Shown: positions 1 through 6,567 of the stretch, one piece after another | Numbering within the stretch: the first letter of the stretch is position 1 | Layout of the letters: each line of letters starts with the position of its first letter | Assembly: GCA_029262975.1 (NCBI GenBank) | Contig: JAJCYJ010000243.1 | Span: forward strand, 1 to 6,567 | Reading direction: 5' to 3' | Length of the DNA: 6,567 nucleotides | DNA from: Saprospiraceae bacterium | Lineage (GTDB): Bacteria > Bacteroidota > Bacteroidia > Chitinophagales > Saprospiraceae | Notes under the pieces: model-generated | Database searches by the model: none | What the model saw: the letters and a program-made list of their open reading frames with translations, nothing else | Told to the model about the DNA's origin: nothing | Made by a program: the position numbers and the translations under genes

Positions 1-3000
1 AAGACTCTAGATCGCAATTTACTTATATTAAGAAAATATGCTACCCATCGGGTAATACGGGCTTTCGGTCAACATAAGAATGACTTCTATATATCTTCAT
101 TGTCTTGCAGAACCATTGTTTATAAAGGACAACTTACATCAACGCAGGTGCGCACCTACTTCAAGGATTTACAAAATCCATCCTTGATATCAGCGGTAGC
201 CTTGGTGCACTCAAGATTTTCGACCAATACTGTTCCTAGATGGAAACTTGCTCAGCCATTTCGGATGATCGCTCATAATGGAGAAATAAATACGATCGAA
301 GGGAATAAAAATTGGTGGAGAGCAAAAGAGAAAACAATAGAAAGTGAGGTCTATAGCAAGGAAGAACTTCAAAAAATGTTTCCTCTATTTAATCCGACAA
401 GTAGTGACTCTGCCGTCTTTGATAATATTCTTGAGTTTTTAGTGCATAATGGAAGAAGCTTGCCACATGCTCTTATGATGATGATCCCCGAAGCTTGGCA
501 AAATGCAACTCATATAGAAAAATACAAACGAGATTTTTACGAATATCATGAAGCACTTATGGAACCATGGGATGGACCTGCCAGTATGTGCTTTACGGAT
601 GGCACCTTGATTGGAGGTACTTTAGATAGGAACGGACTCCGTCCATCGAGATATTGTCTGACTACTGATCACAGATTAATCCTCGCTTCAGAAACTGGAG
701 TTTTGGCTTTGGATCCCGCAATTATTATAAAAAAGGGGAGATTAGAACCAGGTAAAATTTTAATCGCTGATTTGGATTTAAGGAAGGTTGTCGGAGATGA
801 AGATTTAAAAAATATCATTTGTAATCGGCTTCCGTACAGTTCTTGGCTCCAAGAGGCAAAGATAGATTTGTCCGACGTGGCAATACCGACTAATGAATTA
901 AATGAACAAAATGTAAAGCTAGCGGTAAGACAGACGGCACACGGTTATACCTTAGAAGATGAAGATTTGATCATAAAAGGCATGGTCGAAAGTTCAAAAG
1001 ACCCCGTAGGATCTATGGGAGCGGATATCCCGCTTGCGGTTTTATCAAGATATACGCAGCATATAGCCAACTATTTCAGACAACAATTTGCGCAGGTTAC
1101 CAACCCTCCAATAGATTCTTTAAGGGAAAGTGAATACATGACTCTGAAGACAATACTCGGCGGCTCCAGCAATGTCTTGAATTCAGAAGAAAATACAGTA
1201 AAGTTTATAAGATTAGAAAGCCCAATTTTAAATCGGAAAATGTATTTAAAGTTGAGACATATTGATCATGAAGACTTTGAATCTGCGTTAATAGATACAA
1301 GCTTTTCTGCTTCCTATCAGGAAGGTGACTTAGCAAAAAAAATAAGCGACATATGTGATCAGGCTGTCTTGCTAATTAGCAAGGGGGCCAACATTATAAT
1401 TCTAGATAATACTCAAATCTCGCCAGACAAAATACCCATTCCTACATTATTAATTACAGGTGCCTTGCACCACACACTAGTTAATTTAGGTCTGAGACAA
1501 AAAACGTCAATTATCGTCAAAGGTGGAGATATTGTTGAGACACATCATTGTGCTACCCTTTTGGGCTATGGCGCAGATGCTATTTTCCCTGTGGTTGCCT
1601 ATGATACAGTACAATCGTTATATGATAATGCTAAATTAGAATCGATTCCGACCGCTGCTAAGGGAATCAATATTTATATTAAAGCACTTAATAAAGGTCT
1701 GTTGAAGATTATGTCCAAACTTGGCATTTCGACAGTTCAATCATATCGTGGAGCTCAAACTTTTGAAGCGCTCGGAATCGCCAATGAAGTGATAGATATC
1801 TGTTTTAAAGGCACCATTTCTCGTATTTCAGGAATGACCTTTGATATGCTGGCAAAGGAAGCCATTACAAAGCATAGCGTCGCTTTTGATCCGGAATTTG
1901 AAGATGAGTTGATAGATATGGGGATTTATCAATGGAAGCGACGAGGAGAATATCACCTGTTCAATCCAACAACTATTCATTTATTACAGCATTCGACGAA
2001 AAAAAATGATTATAAGATATACAAGAAATTTGCGGAAGCAATTAATAAACAAGAACAAAAGGTATGTACCCTTAGGAGTCTGCTTGAATTAAATTTTCAA
2101 GAGACAAAGAGCATTCCGGTTGATGAAGTAGAACCAGTTGAAGAAATACTGAAAAGGTTCGCTACTGGTGCTATGTCATTTGGATCAATTTCGCATGAAG
2201 CACATAGCACATTGGCAAAAGCCATGAATAGAATCGGGGGCAAAAGCAATAGCGGAGAAGGAGGAGAGGATGAAAGCAGATTCGAGCCGCTGGAAAACGG
2301 CGACTGGGAAAGATCATCAATAAAGCAAGTGGCATCCGGTAGATTTGGAGTGACTATTAATTACCTGACTAATGCAACTGAACTTCAGATAAAAATGGCT
2401 CAGGGTGCAAAGCCCGGAGAAGGAGGACAGTTACCAGGTCATAAAGTAAATGACTGGATAGCCAGGGTTAGAAATTCAACACCTGGGGTCGGGCTTATTT
2501 CACCCCCGCCACATCATGACATTTATTCTATCGAAGATTTGGCACAACTCATTTTTGATCTAAAGAATGCTAACAGGGAAGCTCGAATATCTGTAAAATT
2601 GGTTTCTAAGGCGGGAGTGGGAATTATTGCATCTGGAGTGACAAAAGGAAAAGCAGACCATATTTTGATAGCAGGGCATGATGGAGGTACAGGAGCTTCT
2701 CCATTAAGTTCCATAAAATATGCTGGTCTTCCTTGGGAATTAGGTCTTGCCGAAACCCATCAGACTTTAATCCAGAATAAAATAAGAAACCGAGTGGTTC
2801 TTCAGACTGATGGACAGATAAGAACGGGTCGGGATATGATTATTGCTACGATGTTAGGTGCAGAAGAGTGGGGTATTGCTACAGCGGCATTAGTAGTTGA
2901 AGGTTGTATTTTAATGAGGAAGTGTCACCTTAACACATGTCCTGTAGGAATAGCAACGCAAGATCCTGAATTAAGAAAGAAGTTTGATGGTAAAGTCGAA

Positions 3001-4041
3001 GATGTAGTTAATTACTTCTACTTTCTGGCCAATGATTTCCGTGAAATAATGGCATCATTAGGTTTTAGATCTGTCAATGAGATGGTAGGAAGATGTGATT
3101 TCTTAAAAGTCAGAGAGGATCTAACTCATTGGAAATTACAAAATCTTGATCTTAGCCCTCTTTTTTATAGGAGCCCTTTGGCGGATACTGAGATCAACTA
3201 TAATAATGTCAAACAAGATCATGAAATCTCCGAAGTGATAGACAGGGAGTTGATTGAATATGCAAATCTCGCTCTTGAAGATAAAATCACAATTAATAGT
3301 GTCTTTGATGTTGTCAGTACGGATCGAGCATTGGGCACAATGTTATCTAATGAAATTGCTAAAAAATATGGAAGCAAAGGGCTTCCGGAAGATTCAATTA
3401 ATTTCAGATTTAGGGGATCTGCTGGACAGAGTTTCGGAGCGTTTGCTGCAAAAGGTTTGACCTTTACTTTGGAAGGTGATTCAAATGATTATTTTGGAAA
3501 AGGATTAAGTGGAGCAAAACTTATCCTATCCACGGACAGAACATCTACGATCATTCCCAGGGATAATATCATTGTTGGTAATGTTGCCCTTTATGGAGCT
3601 ACATCTGGAGAAGTGTATATCAAAGGTGTAGCAGGAGAGCGATTTGCAGTACGAAATAGCGGTGCGATAGCCGTGGTAGAAGGAGTCGGTGCCCACGGTT
3701 GCGAATATATGACTGGAGGATGTGTAGTAATCCTGGGGGAAGCAGGGAGAAATTTTGGCGCCGGTATGAGTGGAGGTATTGCTTTTTTATATGATCCCAA
3801 TCAATCAGCGCGACCGAATCTAAATATGGCTATGATCCTGGTAGAAGAACTAGAGCCTGCAGACGAAAAGGTTTTGCGTCGACACATTCGTAATCACTTT
3901 AAATATACAGGAAGTATCGTAGCCCTTGAAATCCTGCAGGATTGGGCTCAACAGAAAGACCATTTTATAAAAATTATGCCTGAAGAATATAAGAAAGTTC
4001 TTTTAAATATGGCAAAAACAAAAGTGGCTATTACTGCTTGA
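1..4041 (+). CDS. gltB: Glutamate synthase large (alpha) subunit, 5'-truncated by window edge
   Basis: This is the large subunit of glutamate synthase (GOGAT), a cytosolic iron-sulfur flavoenzyme. It hydrolyses glutamine and passes the ammonia to 2-oxoglutarate at the FMN site, using electrons received from GltD. The frame is open from base 1, giving 1346 visible residues. Bacterial GltB is usually about 1500, so roughly 150 N-terminal residues, including the catalytic Cys of the class II amidotransferase, lie outside the window. The TTG at position 100 is an internal Leu codon (context FYISSLSCRTIVYKG), not the start. Visible domains, by residue counted from base 1, are: the rest of the amidotransferase domain to about 250 (RMIAHNGEINT near 88-98, LDRNGLRPSRY near 208-218); the central domain about 290-565; the FMN/2-oxoglutarate synthase domain about 660-1040 (GAMSFGSISHEAH, KPGEGGQLPGHK, GHDGGTGASP); and the C-terminal GXGXG beta-helix about 1110-1300. 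The 3Fe-4S ligands fit Cys969, Cys975 and Cys980 (C-x5-C-x4-C). gltD follows after 13 bp, so the pair is probably co-transcribed. Identification is near certain; the true start is not visible. Confidence 0.98.
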   Translation, partial: KTLDRNLLILRKYATHRVIRAFGQHKNDFYISSLSCRTIVYKGQLTSTQVRTYFKDLQNPSLISAVALVHSRFSTNTVPRWKLAQPFRMIAHNGEINTIEGNKNWWRAKEKTIESEVYSKEELQKMFPLFNPTSSDSAVFDNILEFLVHNGRSLPHALMMMIPEAWQNATHIEKYKRDFYEYHEALMEPWDGPASMCFTDGTLIGGTLDRNGLRPSRYCLTTDHRLILASETGVLALDPAIIIKKGRLEPGKILIADLDLRKVVGDEDLKNIICNRLPYSSWLQEAKIDLSDVAIPTNELNEQNVKLAVRQTAHGYTLEDEDLIIKGMVESSKDPVGSMGADIPLAVLSRYTQHIANYFRQQFAQVTNPPIDSLRESEYMTLKTILGGSSNVLNSEENTVKFIRLESPILNRKMYLKLRHIDHEDFESALIDTSFSASYQEGDLAKKISDICDQAVLLISKGANIIILDNTQISPDKIPIPTLLITGALHHTLVNLGLRQKTSIIVKGGDIVETHHCATLLGYGADAIFPVVAYDTVQSLYDNAKLESIPTAAKGINIYIKALNKGLLKIMSKLGISTVQSYRGAQTFEALGIANEVIDICFKGTISRISGMTFDMLAKEAITKHSVAFDPEFEDELIDMGIYQWKRRGEYHLFNPTTIHLLQHSTKKNDYKIYKKFAEAINKQEQKVCTLRSLLELNFQETKSIPVDEVEPVEEILKRFATGAMSFGSISHEAHSTLAKAMNRIGGKSNSGEGGEDESRFEPLENGDWERSSIKQVASGRFGVTINYLTNATELQIKMAQGAKPGEGGQLPGHKVNDWIARVRNSTPGVGLISPPPHHDIYSIEDLAQLIFDLKNANREARISVKLVSKAGVGIIASGVTKGKADHILIAGHDGGTGASPLSSIKYAGLPWELGLAETHQTLIQNKIRNRVVLQTDGQIRTGRDMIIATMLGAEEWGIATAALVVEGCILMRKCHLNTCPVGIATQDPELRKKFDGKVEDVVNYFYFLANDFREIMASLGFRSVNEMVGRCDFLKVREDLTHWKLQNLDLSPLFYRSPLADTEINYNNVKQDHEISEVIDRELIEYANLALEDKITINSVFDVVSTDRALGTMLSNEIAKKYGSKGLPEDSINFRFRGSAGQSFGAFAAKGLTFTLEGDSNDYFGKGLSGAKLILSTDRTSTIIPRDNIIVGNVALYGATSGEVYIKGVAGERFAVRNSGAIAVVEGVGAHGCEYMTGGCVVILGEAGRNFGAGMSGGIAFLYDPNQSARPNLNMAMILVEELEPADEKVLRRHIRNHFKYTGSIVALEILQDWAQQKDHFIKIMPEEYKKVLLNMAKTKVAITA

Positions 4042-4054
4042 TGACTTAAGAATT

Positions 4055-5527
4055 ATGGGAGATATAAAAGGGTTTATAAAGTATAACAGGGAGACTCCGG
4101 CTAAGCGATCGCCCGAAATAAGAGTCGACGATTACAGAGAAATTTATATTCCACATTCTGAAAAGTTAACGAACAAACAGGCAGCACGATGTATGGATTG
4201 TGGCATCCCGTTCTGTCACAGCGGTTGTCCGTTGGGGAATATTATCCCTGACTTTAATGATGCGGTTCATAATAATGACTGGAAGCTGGCTTACAATATT
4301 CTTAGCGATACTAATAATTTTCCAGAATTCACAGGACGAATTTGTCCAGCGCCATGTGAAAAAGCCTGTGTGCTGGGTATAAATAATGATCCTGTTTCAA
4401 TAGAGCATATCGAAAAGTCGATTGCTGAAAGAGCTTTTGATGAAGGTTGGATTAAAGCAGATACCGATATAGTAAGATCAGGAAAGAAGATTGCTATTGT
4501 TGGCTCCGGCCCTGCAGGGTTGGCAGCTGCCGATCAATTAAATAAGGCTGGTCATTGGGTTACTGTTTTTGAAAGAAATGACAAGATAGGTGGACTTCTT
4601 CAATATGGTATTCCTGATTTTAAGCTTGAAAAGTCTATCGTAACGCGAAGAGTGGATATAATGAAGGCTTCTGGTGTCATATTCAAAACAAATACCAACA
4701 TAGGCATTGATATAAAAGGAGAGGATCTTCTGAATAATTTTGATGCCGTCGTACTGGCTGGTGGAAGCACTATACCCAGGGACTTACCTATTCCTGGCCG
4801 CAATTTAAAGGGGGTACATTTTGCGATGGAATTTCTAGAACAAAAAAATCGCCAGGTAGCAGGCCAACAAGAATTCAATCGTGATATAATTACCGCAAAA
4901 GGAAAGAATGTATTGATCATCGGGGGGGGAGACACAGGATCCGATTGTGTAGGCACGTCAAATCGGGAAAAAGCAAAATCTGTGATTCAGATTGAGCTTC
5001 TTTCTAAACCACCATTACAAAGACATGAAGATACCCCCTGGCCTTTATGGCCAATGGAGTTAAGAACATCTTCATCTCATGAAGAAGGATGTGACCGTAA
5101 GTGGGCCATCCTGACAAAAGAGTTTGTAGGTGATGAAAACGGAAATTTAAAAGCCATTAAATTAGTCGATATCGAATGGTGGTATGACGAGAAAATAGGC
5201 CGATCGACCTTTCGGGAAATAAAGGATTCTGAAAGAAATATACCTTGTGAATTAGCTTTATTGGCTGTCGGTTTTGTTCATCCCCAGCATGAAGGCATGC
5301 TAGCTGATTTAAATATTAATCTTGATTCTCGAGGAAATGTACAAACCGGAGAGTCATATCAATCTAGTCTGGAAAAAGTATTTTGCGCGGGAGATATGAG
5401 AAGAGGCCAGTCTCTTGTTGTTTGGGCTATATCAGAAGGCAGAGAAGCAGCAATTAATGTGGATCGGTTTCTTTCAGGAGGAAAGACCGCACTTAATTCT
5501 AAGTCATATTCGAAACTTTTGGTTTAA
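4055..5527 (+). CDS. gltD: Glutamate synthase small (beta) subunit, NADPH oxidoreductase
   Basis: This is the FAD-containing small subunit of glutamate synthase. It oxidises NADPH and sends electrons through 4Fe-4S clusters to the FMN of GltB. The 490-residue length is normal for GltD and the gene looks complete. The N-terminal ferredoxin-like region carries Cys46, Cys49, Cys54 and Cys58 (C-x2-C-x4-C-x3-C) and then Cys97, Cys101 and Cys105, the expected cluster ligands. An FAD Rossmann motif GSGPAG lies at 150-155, with VFERNDKIGGLLQYGIPDFK downstream. A second Rossmann motif, GGGDTGSDC at 290-298, should bind NADPH. The C-terminal FCAGDMRRGQSLVVWAISEG near 443-462 closes the FAD site. The start at ATG 4055 is supported by the family-typical N-terminus MGDIKGFIKYNRE and by its place 13 bp after the gltB stop. 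There is no clear Shine-Dalgarno, which is usual in Bacteroidota, so translational coupling to gltB is plausible. Related enzymes with this fold exist (dihydropyrimidine dehydrogenase, NfnB), but adjacency to gltB settles the call. Confidence 0.97.
   Translation: MGDIKGFIKYNRETPAKRSPEIRVDDYREIYIPHSEKLTNKQAARCMDCGIPFCHSGCPLGNIIPDFNDAVHNNDWKLAYNILSDTNNFPEFTGRICPAPCEKACVLGINNDPVSIEHIEKSIAERAFDEGWIKADTDIVRSGKKIAIVGSGPAGLAAADQLNKAGHWVTVFERNDKIGGLLQYGIPDFKLEKSIVTRRVDIMKASGVIFKTNTNIGIDIKGEDLLNNFDAVVLAGGSTIPRDLPIPGRNLKGVHFAMEFLEQKNRQVAGQQEFNRDIITAKGKNVLIIGGGDTGSDCVGTSNREKAKSVIQIELLSKPPLQRHEDTPWPLWPMELRTSSSHEEGCDRKWAILTKEFVGDENGNLKAIKLVDIEWWYDEKIGRSTFREIKDSERNIPCELALLAVGFVHPQHEGMLADLNINLDSRGNVQTGESYQSSLEKVFCAGDMRRGQSLVVWAISEGREAAINVDRFLSGGKTALNSKSYSKLLV
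4922..4929 (+). repeat. G8 homopolymer inside gltD
   Basis: Eight consecutive G bases lie in the gltD codons for the glycines of the NADPH-binding GGGDTG motif (residues about 290-292). The reading frame is intact across the run. Glycine-rich motifs naturally give G-rich codons, but GGG GGG GGA in an AT-rich gene makes an uninterrupted tract that could slip during replication or be miscounted in sequencing. Confidence 0.9.
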
Positions 5528-5549
5528 TTAGAAGTGTTCTATATCATTG
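5518..5549 (+). promoter_or_regulatory. Candidate Bacteroidota-type promoter for frr
   Basis: TTTG at 5518-5521 is followed after 20 bp by TATCATTG at 5542-5549. The known Bacteroidota primary sigma consensus is TTTG near -33 and TAnnTTTG near -7, about 19-21 bp apart, so the spacing fits and the -7 element has one mismatch. The upstream element lies in the last codons of gltD. Transcription would begin around 5554-5558, leaving a leader of only about 10 nt before the frr ATG. Both elements are short and AT-rich, so chance occurrence is quite possible; frr may simply be read through from gltBD. Confidence 0.25.
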
Positions 5550-5566
5550 TAACAAGTTATAGTATC

Positions 5567-6130
5567 ATGGAAGAAACAATTGATAGTACTTTAGAAAATG
5601 GGAAAAACGCCTTTGACAAGGCTATTATTCATCTTAAAAATGAACTAATAAAGGTTAGGGCAGGAAAGGCTTCTCCAGCTATGCTCAACGGAATCATGGT
5701 GAATTATTATGGTAATCCAACAAAATTGAGCCAAGTCTCTAATATATCTACGCCAGATGCCAGGACATTATCGATCCAACCTTGGGAGAAAAATATGCTC
5801 GGACCTATTGAACAAGCTATTTTTGCTGCCAATTTGGGTTTGACACCAATGAATGATGGAGAGTTTGTAAGGATATCTATTCCCACACTTACAGAGGAAA
5901 GAAGAAAAGACCTTGCCAAACAATCTAAAGGTTTGGGAGAAGAAGCTAAAATCGGCATTCGCAATGAACGTCATAAAATGATTGACTTTATTAAAAGGGA
6001 GGTAAAGAATGGTTACCCTGAAGATGCGGGCAAACGCAGAGAAGCAGAAGTCGAACAACTCGTTAAAGATTATTCTAAAAAGATCGAGGATTACCTGGCG
6101 GCCAAAGAAAAAGAAATTATGACAGTCTAA
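5567..6130 (+). CDS. frr: Ribosome recycling factor (RRF)
   Basis: RRF acts in the cytoplasm with EF-G to split the post-termination ribosome into subunits so they can be reused; it is generally essential. From ATG 5567 the product is 187 residues, matching the family (about 185). Visible features are the first helix (about 1-29), the hinge and start of domain II at VRAGKASP (30-37), VNYYG (45-49), TPDART (62-67), QPWEKNMLGPIEQAI (71-85), LTPMNDG (92-98), IPTLTEERRKDLAKQ (105-119), the conserved Arg132 and Arg135 in IRNERHK, and a long charged C-terminal helix ending KEKEIMTV, a Bacteroidota-like ending. A GTG at 5534 would add 11 residues (MFYIIVTSYSI) that do not resemble the family, so ATG 5567 was chosen. 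No Shine-Dalgarno is evident. The gene sits 39 bp after gltD, whereas frr commonly follows pyrH; it may be read from the gltBD operon or from its own weak promoter. Its stop overlaps that of the convergent lpxH-like gene. Confidence 0.97.
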   Translation: MEETIDSTLENGKNAFDKAIIHLKNELIKVRAGKASPAMLNGIMVNYYGNPTKLSQVSNISTPDARTLSIQPWEKNMLGPIEQAIFAANLGLTPMNDGEFVRISIPTLTEERRKDLAKQSKGLGEEAKIGIRNERHKMIDFIKREVKNGYPEDAGKRREAEVEQLVKDYSKKIEDYLAAKEKEIMTV

Positions 6131-6138
6131 GACTGTTG
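6120..6138. terminator. Palindrome over both stop codons, possible bidirectional terminator
   Basis: ACAGTC (6122-6127) and GACTGT (6131-6136) form a perfect 6-bp inverted repeat around a 3-nt TAA loop, extendable by two G-U pairs (6121/6137 and 6120/6138). The loop is exactly the frr stop codon. On the minus strand the hairpin is followed by a T-rich stretch (complement of about 6104-6119), which suits intrinsic termination of the lpxH-like transcript. On the plus strand the trailing sequence has only a short TATTTT at 6143-6148, so termination of frr is less convincing. The stem is short and only half GC, so this is a weak candidate. Confidence 0.4.
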
Positions 6139-6567
6139 GTAGTATTTTAAGGTAAGAGAATTCTTGTCCCAACAAGCATAACTGAAATGCGTGATCCAAT
6201 CGCCTATATTACAATATACGGACTTGTCATTGGCTAAAACTTTAATTACCGGGTGATGGTAATGGCCGCAAATGAAAAAGTCAAAGGGTTTATCTTTTAA
6301 TAAAGTATCGGCAAAAGTTATAATACGATCTTGATGTTCTTCATCAAAGCTACGCAATTCTTTATCCCGACTTTTTTCACTTAAATATTTCATAATCGGA
6401 AGTCCAATACCTGGATGCAACATGGCGAATAATTTTTGTGCCAAAGGGTTTCGCAAGACTTTTTTTAATGTCTTGTAAATTCTGTTCCCATGGCCTAATC
6501 CATCTCCGTGGGTGATATGAAAATTATATCCATCCATATTCAGGTCTAATGCATGATTATGGACGAT
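6127..6567 (-). CDS. lpxH: UDP-2,3-diacylglucosamine diphosphatase (LpxH-like), 5'-truncated
   Basis: This is the C-terminal part of a calcineurin-like metallophosphoesterase of the LpxH type. LpxH is a Mn-dependent peripheral inner-membrane enzyme that cleaves UDP-2,3-diacylglucosamine to lipid X and UMP in lipid A synthesis. The minus-strand frame is open to the window edge, giving 146 visible residues; whole proteins are about 240-260, so the first 100 or so, with the D-x-H, GD and GNHD metal motifs, are outside. Counted from the edge, the visible motifs are HGDG (20-23), a helical insert (KVLRNPLAQKLFAMLHPGIG, about 37-56) resembling the lipid-binding insertion of LpxH, the metal-binding GHYH (101-104) and NIGDW (120-124). 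The Met codon at 6537-6535 is internal: the preceding 10 residues (IVHNHALDLN) continue the fold's beta strand before HGDG. The gene converges on frr and shares 4 bp with it. The metallophosphoesterase family is very secure; the exact LpxH function is likely but rests on motifs alone. Confidence 0.85.
   Translation of the reverse strand: MVHNHALDLNMDGYNFHITHGDGLGHGNRIYKTLKKVLRNPLAQKLFAMLHPGIGLPIMKYLSEKSRDKELRSFDEEHQDRIITFADTLLKDKPFDFFICGHYHHPVIKVLANDKSVYCNIGDWITHFSYACWDKNSLTLKYYQQS

Noticed and set aside
100..102. TTG at 100 as the gltB start codon
   Set aside because: The frame is open back to base 1 and encodes family-typical sequence (FGQHKNDFYISSLS) before this point, so the gene begins upstream of the window.
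3591..3800. Minus-strand open frame inside gltB, Pro/Thr-rich
   Set aside because: Its Pro/Thr richness is the reverse complement of Gly-rich GXGXG-domain codons; there is no independent support.
4600..4956. Minus-strand open frame of 118 codons inside gltD
   Set aside because: It is antisense to conserved gltD domains, with low-complexity Pro/Ser/Phe-rich translation typical of a complementary-strand shadow.
5534..5566. GTG start for frr adding 11 residues
   Set aside because: The extension MFYIIVTSYSI is hydrophobic and unlike RRF N-termini; starting at ATG 5567 gives the expected 187 residues.
5768..6199. Minus-strand open frame of 143 codons across frr
   Set aside because: It lies antisense to a well-supported frr and runs into the lpxH-like gene in another frame; its translation is Phe/Leu-rich with no recognisable motif, as expected of a shadow frame.
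6454..6475. Inverted repeat CAAGAC / GTCTTG with a T-rich loop
   Set aside because: It is a 6-bp stem with a 10-nt loop inside the lpxH-like coding region, with no U-tract after the stem and no gene end nearby; probably chance.
6535..6537. Met codon at 6537 as the start of the lpxH-like gene
   Set aside because: The frame continues to the window edge, and the N-terminal metal-binding motifs required by the family would be missing from a protein starting here.

Overview
The window looks like an ordinary chromosomal segment of an AT-rich Gram-negative bacterium, most likely a member of the Bacteroidota. Three things point there. The ribosome recycling factor has the Bacteroidota style of sequence, with AGKASP in the hinge region and a C-terminus ending KEKEIMTV. 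The LpxH-like phosphoesterase has the Bacteroidota-like GHYHHP and NIGDW motifs and implies a lipid A outer membrane. None of the visible starts has a strong Shine-Dalgarno sequence, as is usual in that phylum. I cannot assign a genus.

Layout, left to right: positions 1-4041 (+) hold the glutamate synthase large subunit gltB, cut at its 5' end by the window edge. Positions 4055-5527 (+) hold the complete small subunit gltD, 13 bp downstream. After a 39-bp gap with a possible weak promoter, positions 5567-6130 (+) hold frr, the ribosome recycling factor. On the opposite strand, positions 6567-6127 hold the C-terminal part of an LpxH-type UDP-2,3-diacylglucosamine diphosphatase, cut at its 5' end by the right window edge. 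The last two genes converge and their stop codons overlap inside a small palindrome. Coding density is nearly 100 percent and no gene-free stretch exceeds 39 bp.

How the genes relate: GltB and GltD form one enzyme, NADPH-dependent glutamate synthase (GOGAT), which turns glutamine plus 2-oxoglutarate into two glutamates. frr (translation recycling) and lpxH (lipid A synthesis) are unrelated housekeeping genes that happen to be adjacent. I saw no mobile element, CRISPR array, tRNA, rRNA, riboswitch or toxin/defence gene, and no evidence of an undescribed system. The points worth a second look are small: the stop-codon palindrome, the location of frr beside gltBD, a G8 run inside gltD, and some unusual residues in the GltB central domain.
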